Positions 1-6,801 of a stretch of 11,863 nucleotides of DNA are shown here, in pieces. Below the pieces are notes generated by a model. It searched no databases, was not told the origin of the DNA, and saw nothing but the letters and a program-made list of their open reading frames with translations. The position numbers and the translations under genes are program-made. The stretch is from contig JAOXYB010049669.1 of NCBI GenBank assembly GCA_028565635.1, forward strand, positions 1 through 11,863, in the 5' to 3' direction. Position 1 is the first letter of the stretch. Every line of letters begins with the position of its first letter. The stretch is from Phoronis ovalis (Eukaryota > Phoronida > Phoronidae).

Positions 1-47
1 ATTTTGACACTGCTGATTTTGATGCTTATGAATATTTATCAGTTTAA
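1..47 (+). CDS. Possible last codons of a plus-strand gene (3' partial)
   Basis: Reading from base 3, the frame gives fourteen residues (FDTADFDAYEYLSV) and then two consecutive TAA stops at 45-50. The acidic, aromatic composition looks like a real protein C-terminus. AATAAA lies at 96-101, which would give a very short 3' UTR. The family is not recognised, and whether an exon boundary lies before the window is unknown. If real, this gene is convergent (tail to tail) with the GTSF1-like gene. Fourteen codons is very little evidence, so a chance open frame remains possible. Confidence 0.4.
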   Translation, partial: FDTADFDAYEYLSV

Positions 48-95
48 TAATTATAAAGCTAAAATTTGTTAGTTTACTATAACTGAGTAATTCCT

Positions 96-101
96 AATAA
101 A
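96..101 (+). promoter_or_regulatory. Candidate polyadenylation signal, plus strand
   Basis: AATAAA on the + strand, 48 bases after the first TAA of the frame at the left edge. It is the main support for calling that frame a terminal exon. Such hexamers are common in AT-rich DNA. Confidence 0.4.
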
Positions 102-548
102 AAAATTAAACTAATTAATTTATTAATTGCTTAATGCACTAATTAAAAAAATTTGTTAAATCTCAAGTGTTTTTCACTGATATAGGTACAACTGAATGTT
201 TACTCTCCGAACTATAATATAAGCTCTATAGAACATTTTCGCAAGGGAAGATGTAATTTAAGTTTGCCTGTACCCTTTGGGCAGTAGCATAACCGCAAGT
301 TTACTGTTAGTCTCATTTCAAATTCCATGGAGTAAATAGTTTGTAAAACTTTCAGTTAGTTGTTTTTGTTTCCTGATATGGTATCTTCAGAAACAAGCCT
401 TGCTGTACCATAATTTACTTTTTGCAGTAATCTTTTCAATGAAGTGAAGTGGGAAATCTTGCTGAATTGATAACGAAATCTCCATTTATAGTATTTGTGT
501 CAAAGAAAGTAGCATAGAAACGAATGTATTTGCCAGATGAATGAAATG

Positions 549-554
549 TTTATT
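549..554 (-). promoter_or_regulatory. Candidate polyadenylation signal of the GTSF1-like gene
   Basis: TTTATT on the + strand reads AATAAA on the minus strand, about 243 bases after the proposed stop codon at 797-799. I found no other AATAAA on this strand between the stop and this site, so it is the best candidate for the 3' end of the GTSF1-like transcript. Confidence 0.5.
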
Positions 555-796
555 AAATAAAATGAAAGTTACTAACACCACATAAAGGATATTATAAGCA
601 AATTCTCTAATTCAAACTGTGAAACTGGTGGGAAGAGGGGGAAAGATTTTCTTCAAATTCAAAGTTCCAAACTAAAAAACAAATTTAAAACAAAGCATTT
701 TAATACATGTACATAACTTAGGAAAAGATCACTTTATCAATCGGCACAAACATTTTAATCACTTACAGAACATATTAACTAAGCTATCCAGTCAAG

Positions 797-854
797 TCAT
801 CTCAGTTCTTGATTTTGAGAGACTGACAAAGACTGTGTGACAGACTCCAAAGAT
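797..854 (-). CDS. GTSF1: GTSF1-like exon 9: terminal exon, tentative
   Basis: The acceptor is tatctacag|ATC. In the frame from exon 8 it adds RSLESVTQSLSVSQNQELR and a TGA at 797-799. Choice among several nearby acceptors rests on the hydrophilic, Ser/Gln-rich product and the downstream AATAAA at 549-554. Confidence 0.5.
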
Positions 855-3800
855 CTGTAGATACTGTATGTTAATTAACATGGTCACTAAGGGTCTAAAA
901 TCATTGTTATACAATACAACCAAAGAAAAGTTGTATGAACTTCCAATCTAAATATTTATGATATTTTTACAGCTAACATATGAACTGATATGCAGTGGGC
1001 CAAAAGTGGTACCCATTGAAACATAACTCTTACAAACCATTTGACTGTCACACACATAGGATACATATTTTACAAATAGAACTAAACTATGTTTGTACCG
1101 TAAAGCATTAATTTGTGCAACAAGCTCATCTTTATTGTCTACTTTGGCTTGCTGATCGGTATTCAGTTCTTTCCCCTCTGACTGTACCATTTCAAGATCT
1201 TTAATCTAAAATGAAAGCATTGATACTTATGCATTAGTGGTAAGTAGTTATGTAGCTTTCCCAATGTCTATGTTAGTGATTAAAAGTAAGACCTGTACAT
1301 TCATGAGAAGTGACTATCAAAATAAAAGACAACTGCCCAGATCAGTCACAAACTGGTATGTAAAGGTTATGTGATCCTGATACCTCATTTCATTGCTAGA
1401 AGTAAATTTTTGCGCTTGTAGAATATGCAATTTGGCAGCAAGTCTGATTAACAAAGTATTAAGGCTTTTGAACACACACCCCCTCCAGCGAGGAATGCTT
1501 TTCATCAAAGTGAGTATAAGCTCACTGATAAGATTTCTGACCAATACTTCATTATACACAAAGGCTCCTATTTCAGAGATTAGAAGAAACTGTACAATAA
1601 ATTGGTATGCACCAAATACTTTTTGTTTCTCAGTAGCGCTTAATAAAATAAAATTATGATATGTTAGTTTCTAGAAAGTATCCAATGTGATGAAAAGTAG
1701 GAAGCAATGCTATGTTTAATTGCCATAGATGCCATTACATTAACTGGTGGGCTTACATCATTTACAATGAGTACTAGTCTATGTTCCTATCCCACCTGTC
1801 TCAGCTTCTTCTGTAATTTTCTAATCTCCTTGTGCCTGTGCTCTTCTGCATCAATTGTATTCTCAACACCCAAGTCTTGACTTAATGTTTCTAGTGAGTC
1901 GTTTGATTCAGCATATCCTTAAAATAATTACACAAAGATTTGGGTATAAGGCAACAATGCTGAATTATACAAAAATTAAGCATTCTCATCAGATGATACC
2001 GCACATAAATCATACACATTCAGTACAGTTACTACAAATCCTGTATGGATTATTATAGTTTAAGCTAAACACGTTTTGAGTTGAAGTAAAAACATCAGTA
2101 GTCTTGAATATTATGAATAACTGTTTGTTTCATAGTGAACACTGAGGTGCGTTTTTCTATCTCCTCTACACAAATCAGAAAACATTCAAGTCTACTGAAG
2201 ATCACATTTATTTGTGTTTTTTTTCAGTAATAAATGTTATTTTCAGTAGACTGAATGTTTTCCTGTTTACTTTGTATCCTCCCGTGGGTGAAGGAGATAT
2301 CAAAAAGTAACATGGGACATTACTTAATATAAATTTTAGTCCACCAGAAATAATACTTGAGATTTCATTTTATGTTTTTCTTCACAATTCCAAGTATCAA
2401 TAACGAGGCTGCCTTTTAAAAAATATATTTTTATGATATTTCCAAATTTTCAAAACTGTAGTTTTTCTGCATGAATTTAGCTCAGTCTCAATGCAAAAAT
2501 TTCAAATTTCTACTACTTAGCTTTGGCTATTGTTCAGACAGCAACACTAAATACTCTTTTATGGCAATCACATACCACTAGCCGTAACTGGCACTACAAG
2601 CTCATCTGTAGCCTCCTTTTCATCATCATCAGGTCTGCAAATAAAAGTGTAACATTAACAATTTTGTGTAGGATTAACATATCTGCTTCATAGTGATCAC
2701 TTGGTGCACCAATCATGTCTTTTGACTCTGTTATAGTAAATTTATACCCTAGTGATATCTATTTATTCTGAGTCACTGATATGAAAAAGATAAGTGGAAA
2801 TACAATTCTTTGGACCCATATACTGCATTTTTAACAAAGTAATATGCAAAGAAAATGAATAATCAGTAGAAATTGCATGCTGCATCTGTGTCTTACAACA
2901 ATTTCTATTTTATAACTAGCATATACTGTTTGACAATAGATATTGTACAGTCAAAAAGGATGTGGCACTAACTGCTTACATGTCTTGAATCCGTCTTTTC
3001 AGTTTTTTCTTTTCTGCACGTGACATTCCTGTTGTGTCACGGAACCTCTGTTCAACTCTCTTATCAACATCTGGAACTGTAGCATACTCTAGACACTCTA
3101 AACTCAATAAATATTGCTAGTGATTATTTGGTATTATATATAAAAAAATTTATATGCTAAGGACACATAATCTATGAAGGATCCAAAATCATATCTAGCA
3201 CATAACCACAACTAAGTTTCCATTTTCAGTAACAAATTTTTTCATGTTATCACAATCGTACAATAAAAAACTAAATGCCCATTATCATGCATAGTAATTT
3301 TCAGTAATATTTTACAAGGACTGCCTTGTAGCAAATTGTTGTTTATAATGACTCTGTAAGACTTTTGCATACATTTTTTCTTTTCTTTACAGTTATCATT
3401 GTTTATTTAGTCCAAGTTGAACATCAGATACAGACTAGGGGTCCATAAAAGGTCTTTCAGTAAGGCACCTACCTTGCAAGTGTGACTTACACAGAACACA
3501 GCAATAAACAAATAACATTATTATTTCAGTGGACCACTCACCACGGTCCCAATCTTCAGATGACACTGGAGCGTCCCAGTCTGGGTAGTACGTTGGGACT
3601 TCATCCCCAGTCTCTGTAAAAACAGTACATACTTTTATTGTTGTCCATTTCATTGAGGTTTCGTTCATGCACATATCAAATAGGGCAACATTCCCGGAAC
3701 TATTATCTCTTCATAATGTGTTAACACTCTTTCATAGACTACCAGTTAATTTTTTGTGCAGTCTTGTCCATACTGATTTTGAGAAAAATGCGTTAGAACA

Positions 3801-5267
3801 AAATCGACCCATAAATCGCACTATTCCTGTGACAAATTCCAATTTTTAAAAAATTGTAATGATCTTTGGAATTTTATTGCTTTAGACAGAAAGTACAACA
3901 TGTTGACATTACAAAACACCCAAAATTAAAATGCCACGCCCCCAAAAAGAAAAAAATACATGTATTAATATGTTGGTACTATATTCGTAGGTAGTGTGAA
4001 CGAAGCCTTATGCTTAGGCCATATATTTTTATTGTATATTATAATAAATGCATACACAGAATCAATCAATTAAATATGCACATGAAATGCATACCCAGGC
4101 CATGTGTCTAAATTCTTGTGACTTGTTCAAATATAATTTGCATGTCAGGTAATTTGAGGGTGGCAAACAAATCCAAAATAGTTGTATTTTTAAATACTGT
4201 CACAACATTTGTGCCAGTTTAAGACACAATTTCTACATTATTACCACTTCCTTGGATGAAAATAGGAAATTTACACTATCTAATATTTTTGTCAGTCAAA
4301 ATATGTTGTTCTACCTCGTTAGAACTCACAAACATCTACGCAGCGTAAAACATGTACATCATTATTAGCTTCTGTGGGAAGAGCAGTTTGCATGGGAAAA
4401 GATTGGGAAAACATCAGGACAAAAAGGTGACAAAAATACTTACCAAGCTCTATTTCATCTCTTTTTGCTTTCTTAACGTCTCATGTGATAGGTATGTATA
4501 ATTGTGTAGTGTCTATGCTAGGCCTATTACCCTTGGTCATACCATAACCTCGTAACTTAAATGCCGAGCCTAACTACAGCTACATACTATGCTAATATTT
4601 CTGTTAAAATATTTAATCTACTGGGATAATCTTCTACCAAAGAAAACATGCCAATATACATACTATCATTGTAAATGTCTTGCTCGATCATAGATTTGTA
4701 CGAGCATTGTAACTCGTGATATCTAAGTTCAGGTTTTGGCATTTCATGGCATGCATTAAAACGACAGGTACCATACTGATTTCCTGTGTAGTTCTGAAAT
4801 GAAAGATGTAGGATTTTTATTTACATGAAGGCTAAGAAGTCAATAAAAATGAAGACACAATGAGTGGGGTAGACTAGTGGTACCCCCCCAAGGTACAATG
4901 CTCGCACTTAAAAATCGGCAATGCTCGCTGTTCGCACTTAACGAAGAAAAATTAACCAAAAAAAAAACGGTTGCCCAAAAAAAATTCGGTCGCCAAAAAA
5001 AACATCGACAAAACAAAATAGTTAACAAAGCAAAACAATGGTCGCCAAAAGACAATGCTCGCTGCTCGGACTTACAGACCCCAATGCTCGCGATACCCCC
5101 CTATACAATACGATACGGTCGATACCACTGCACAGAACAATCTGAAGATTTCTCACCTTGCGACATTTCATCAAATGATAAATAAGCCTCTTGTATCTAA
5201 CCATATGAGCCTTGACATAAGGACATTCGACTAGGTCTTCTGGGTCAGGTACGCTGTACTGTGCCAT
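797..5267 (-). CDS. GTSF1: GTSF1-like CHHC zinc-finger protein with PYM/eIF2A-like C-terminal helix (nine exons)
   Basis: Exons, in transcript order: 5157-5267, 4664-4793, 4444-4467, 3542-3613, 2980-3097, 2576-2634, 1796-1917, 1099-1205, 797-854. Joined, they make 801 nt (266 aa plus TGA) with matching phases at every junction. Family knowledge: GTSF1/Asterix proteins bind PIWI proteins and stimulate piRNA-guided slicing or nuclear silencing. Seen here: finger 1 is C15, H21, H31, C35; finger 2 is C47, H53, H63, C67; an IEQD motif lies at 73-76; acidic tryptophan sites are at W101 and W110 (EDWD at 108-111), the kind of site that contacts PIWI in relatives. Residues 137-150 are strongly basic, 153-172 acidic, and 201-247 a Lys/Leu-rich helix resembling PYM and eIF2A C-termini. 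Human GTSF1 is about 167 aa, so this protein is long. The start ATG at 5265-5267 lies just before the first finger, as in relatives. Exons 3 and 9 are the least certain. Two adjacent genes wrongly joined between exons 4 and 5 is the main alternative. Confidence 0.82.
1099..1205 (-). CDS. GTSF1: GTSF1-like exon 8: rest of PYM/eIF2A-like helix
   Basis: The acceptor is cattttag|ATT, phase 0. Codes for residues 213-247, with a second amphipathic helix (LVAQINAL at its end). The donor TTACG|gtacaa is modest. Without it, translation would run on into AT-rich sequence to a TAG at 948-950, giving a tail that does not look conserved. Confidence 0.72.
1206..1795 (-). other. Intron 7 of the GTSF1-like gene
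   Basis: 590 bases of AT-rich intron. I see no convincing gene, RNA or repeat. The open frames on both strands here have no recognisable product. Confidence 0.6.
1796..1917 (-). CDS. GTSF1: GTSF1-like exon 7: start of PYM/eIF2A-like helix
   Basis: The acceptor is attttaag|GA and the donor is AGACAG|gtggga. Codes for residues 172-212, ending in a Lys/Leu heptad-like stretch (KEIRKLQKKLRQ) that is the most recognisable piece of the PYM/eIF2A-type C-terminal module. Confidence 0.78.
2152..2306. repeat. Foldback element in intron 6 (MITE-like or long hairpin)
   Basis: Two long inverted arms flank a 16-base loop (2213-2228). Core arms are 2178-2199 and 2242-2262, which match over about 21 bases with one extra A in the left arm. 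The inner ends continue as ACATTTATT (2204-2212) against AATAAATGT (2229-2237). Outer ends continue with TATCTCCT near 2159-2166 against AGGAGATA near 2293-2300. The right arm carries about 14 extra bases (around 2268-2282). This is the structure of a miniature foldback transposon. A transcribed hairpin RNA is the alternative. No clear target-site duplication was found. Confidence 0.75.
2576..2634 (-). CDS. GTSF1: GTSF1-like exon 6: acidic linker
   Basis: The acceptor is ttttatttgcag|ACC and the donor is AGTG|gtatgt. The 59 nt are open only in the frame inherited from exon 5 and code for an acidic linker (IPDDDEKEATDE, residues 152-163). Confidence 0.75.
2762..2767 (-). promoter_or_regulatory. 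Possible intronic polyadenylation signal in intron 5
   Basis: AATAAA on the minus strand, about 210 bases after the TAA that follows exon 5 if intron 5 is retained. It could end a short transcript coding for a 152-aa protein. A chance hexamer is quite possible in AT-rich sequence. Confidence 0.25.
2980..3097 (-). CDS. GTSF1: GTSF1-like exon 5: basic segment
   Basis: The acceptor is gagtttag|AG and the donor is GACAT|gtaagc. Codes for residues 113-151 plus two bases. MSRAEKKKLKRR at 137-148 is a basic, probably helical stretch that resembles the basic linker before the C-terminal helix of PYM proteins. If the intron is not removed, the codon across the junction reads ATG and is followed at once by TAA. 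Confidence 0.8.
3098..3541 (-). other. Intron 4 of the GTSF1-like gene
   Basis: 444 bases, AT-rich, with short TTTTCAGTAA copies near 3226 and 3299 also seen inside the foldback element of intron 6. Nothing else is recognisable. Confidence 0.5.
3542..3613 (-). CDS. GTSF1: GTSF1-like exon 4: acidic tryptophan (PIWI-contact-like) sites
   Basis: The acceptor is tttttacag|AG and the donor is CGTG|gtgagt. The 72 nt code for residues 89-112 with W101 in PDWDAP and W110 in EDWD, both in acidic surroundings. The EDWD motif has a close counterpart after the fingers of vertebrate GTSF1. Phase 1 at both ends. Confidence 0.85.
3614..4443 (-). other. Intron 3 of the GTSF1-like gene
   Basis: 830 bases between exon 4 and the tentative microexon. 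I see no gene or structured repeat. If the microexon is not used, this region and intron 2 form a single intron of about 1.05 kb. Confidence 0.5.
4444..4467 (-). CDS. GTSF1: GTSF1-like exon 3: 24-nt microexon, tentative
   Basis: Proposed from a strong donor, CTTG|gtaagt, and an acceptor (taagaaag|CA) with a poor pyrimidine tract. It adds TKRDEIEL between the fingers and the tryptophan region. Both ends are phase 1, so inclusion or skipping keeps the frame. An acceptor four bases upstream would put a TGA in frame from exon 2's gtatgt donor. Confidence 0.5.
4664..4793 (-). CDS. GTSF1: GTSF1-like exon 2: second CHHC finger
   Basis: The acceptor is atttcag|AAC and the donor is A|gtatgt. Codes for residues 38-80 plus one base. 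Finger 2 is C47, H53, H63, C67, followed by IEQD as in vertebrate GTSF1. A weaker alternative donor (TTTG|gtagaa, 36 bases downstream) would lengthen the exon but is phase 0 and needs a different exon 3 acceptor. Confidence 0.88.
4870..5120. repeat. Repeat-rich insert in intron 1 with four CAATGCTCGC copies
   Basis: CAATGCTCGC occurs at 4896-4905, 4919-4928, 5053-5062 and 5082-5091. GCACTTAA follows two of the first copies (CGCACTTAA), and GGTCGCCAAAA recurs at about 4989 and 5040. Between them the + strand is strongly A-rich (runs of 6-10 A), and the flanks hold C7 and C6 tracts. The composition is unlike the surrounding intron and suggests an inserted interspersed repeat or an expanded degenerate array. 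The open frame across it is Lys-rich and looks like a by-product of the A runs. Confidence 0.6.
5157..5267 (-). CDS. GTSF1: GTSF1-like exon 1: start codon and first CHHC finger
   Basis: Codes for residues 1-37, from ATG to the lysine after finger 1 (C15, H21, H31, C35). The donor is CGCAAG|gtgaga, phase 0. The sequence CPY near the first cysteine and the H-L-x-K-C-R-K end match the GTSF1 family closely. Confidence 0.9.
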
Positions 5268-5578
5268 AATAGATAAGGTACAATTGCAAAAGTTAAACTA
5301 CAGCGCAGAATAGCAGCAGTAACTTTTAGCCTGACGAAGCATGATATCCGCTGTCGATCAGTTTTTGAGTGTCATGAAACATGTGACAAAACCGGAAGTC
5401 CACTATTATAGCAACTTCGATAATGTAAAATAATTTTAAAAATGACTGTTTATTCGCAATACATCTTTTAATGCATATTCATGAACTAAAAATGACATTT
5501 TAACTTCAAAATTTATTGCAGCCAACTTCAGCTCTGGATTTTGGTCAAAAGCTATCAATATCACATAGTTCTACATCA
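5268..5578 (-). promoter_or_regulatory. Upstream/promoter region of the GTSF1-like gene
   Basis: The 311 bases between the GTSF1-like start codon and the tRNA gene must hold the 5' UTR and core promoter. ACCGGAAGT at 5391-5399 (+ strand) matches the ETS-family site, and CATGTGAC at 5380-5387 is an E-box-like sequence just beside it. Both lie about 115-130 bases upstream of the ATG. No TATA box in a convincing position was identified. Confidence 0.4.
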
Positions 5579-5651
5579 GCCGAAATAGCTCAGTTGGGAG
5601 AGCGTTAGACTGAAGATCTAAAGGTCCCTGGTTCAATCCCGGGTTTCGGCA
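5579..5651 (+). tRNA. trnF(GAA): tRNA-Phe (anticodon GAA)
   Basis: A 73-nt sequence folds as a complete cloverleaf. The acceptor stem is GCCGAAA paired with TTTCGGC, with discriminator A at 5651. The D arm contains GCTCAGTTGGGAGAGC. The anticodon stem TTAGA/TCTAA closes the loop CTGAAGA, with GAA at 5612-5614. The T arm CCTGG-TTCAATC-CCGGG supplies the B box. No intron is present and CCA is not encoded, as expected for a eukaryotic nuclear gene. It lies on the opposite strand to both neighbouring protein genes. All stems pair, so it is probably functional. Confidence 0.97.
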
Positions 5652-5655
5652 AAAA

Positions 5656-5666
5656 TTTTGTTTTTT
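5656..5666 (+). terminator. RNA polymerase III terminator
   Basis: TTTT at 5656-5659 followed by G and TTTTTT at 5661-5666, starting five bases after the tRNA 3' end. This is the usual T-run stop for pol III and supports an active tRNA gene. Confidence 0.85.
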
Positions 5667-6359
5667 ATATTAGAGGTTTTTTTTTTGCAAACAAACGTAT
5701 TCTTTTTATATTAATTGAAGTTGTTTTATTCCAGCAATTAATTACAAAAGATCAAATAACCAAATCACATAACAGAAAATGACATTTTTCGTACAAATGG
5801 AAATCCCATATTTTTGTCATGACTATACTTTTTTGTAACAATGTCTTTCCATGTAATACAATACAATGAGACATTTTTGAACAGGACTGCTTAGTATTTT
5901 TGTATTGCTGGAAACATAGGGAATATAATTTTTACCCATTAGAGGGGAATTTAACAGCTGGATTAACAGTGAATGCTCTGGTTTTTTCATGGTGTGTGCA
6001 TGGTCATTCACATACTAAAAGGGGTATTTGTTATGCAAGAATAAAAAACTTAAGTCATCTGCGAATGGTGAATGGCACCCTCTGTTGATAATCTGCAAGA
6101 ATATAAATCCGGCATATGTTCAGGATTATTATTATAGTATACAAAATAGCCAAAAATTTGAATTTACAAATATCTATATGATTAATTTTATTTCTGCTTT
6201 ATCTTTATTATAACATAAAAAATATATATTAAATAGTTTAAGTTCTGTTCAGCACAAATCAATAAAATATATGTCACAGCTGAAATCTAGCAAGAAAATG
6301 TCATTTTCTAATACCACTTTAAAGACTTGCAAAGGTTCACTCTATAGTATATCAATGCT
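5667..6359. other. Intergenic spacer between tRNA-Phe and the iPLA2 3' end
   Basis: About 690 bases of AT-rich sequence. The open frames here on both strands overlap one another and show no family resemblance. I see no exon, RNA gene or repeat with confidence. Confidence 0.5.
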
Positions 6360-6365
6360 TTTATT
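6360..6365 (-). promoter_or_regulatory. Candidate polyadenylation signal of the iPLA2 gene
   Basis: AATAAA on the minus strand, about 215 bases beyond the iPLA2 stop codon at 6580-6582. Other TTTATT-type hexamers lie further on (near 6185), so the exact 3' end is uncertain. Confidence 0.45.
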
Positions 6366-6579
6366 GATACTTTTGCTCCAATGTGATTGCTTTCGATACT
6401 GGAAGTTTCTGGAACAATAGGTGCACATGTGATGCTTCACAGAAGCCTGAAGAGGATTTCTAAAAGCAAAGAGTGAGTTTGTGCATAAATATAGTAAACT
6501 CCTTGTATTTTAGGTAATAGCAGTGACTTCTGGGATGGCAAATATATTTTTGAATAAATAATTGTAATATTTTCTGAAA

Positions 6580-6801
6580 TTATCTTCCGCTAGTTAACAG
6601 TTGTGCGATCTGTAAGATTTGTTCTTGTTTTTGATATATATAACACTGTGTCTCCCACATCATTCGAACAAGTTTACTGTCCTTATTACAGTCCAGAGGG
6701 ATATCTTCAGAAAACTGTGGATTTATTCGAAAATATGGCACGTTAATCATACTACACCAAGCACGAGCTCTGTCAACTACTCGTCCATCTGACTGAGTCA
6801 C
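6580..6801 (-). CDS. PLA2G6: iPLA2 terminal exon
   Basis: The acceptor is tttgttgtag|GTG. Codes for 73 residues and TAA at 6580-6582. [12 protein letters not shown], a VPYFRINPQ core and WETQCYIY match the C-terminus of PLA2G6. The protein ends a few residues after the QLL motif, as in relatives. Confidence 0.95.
   Translation of the reverse strand: MTQSDGRVVDRARAWCSMINVPYFRINPQFSEDIPLDCNKDSKLVRMMWETQCYIYQKQEQILQIAQLLTSGR

Noticed and set aside
948-1098. Unspliced continuation of GTSF1-like exon 8 to a TAG at 948-950
   Set aside because: The extension is compositionally unlike the helix before it and resembles translated intron. Splicing to 854 gives a hydrophilic tail and an early stop. 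It is kept only as an alternative.
1317-1659. Overlapping open frames of 80-88 codons on both strands within intron 7
   Set aside because: No family resemblance; they overlap each other on opposite strands and lie inside an intron with clear splice signals on both sides.
4877-5185. Plus-strand 102-codon open frame rich in Lys and Gln
   Set aside because: It runs across the A-rich repeat block of intron 1 and the antisense of GTSF1-like exon 1. Its composition follows the A-runs and it shows no domain.
5823-6213. Overlapping open frames of about 60 codons on both strands in the intergenic spacer
   Set aside because: They overlap in several frames, have no recognisable motif and lie in AT-rich sequence where such frames arise by chance.
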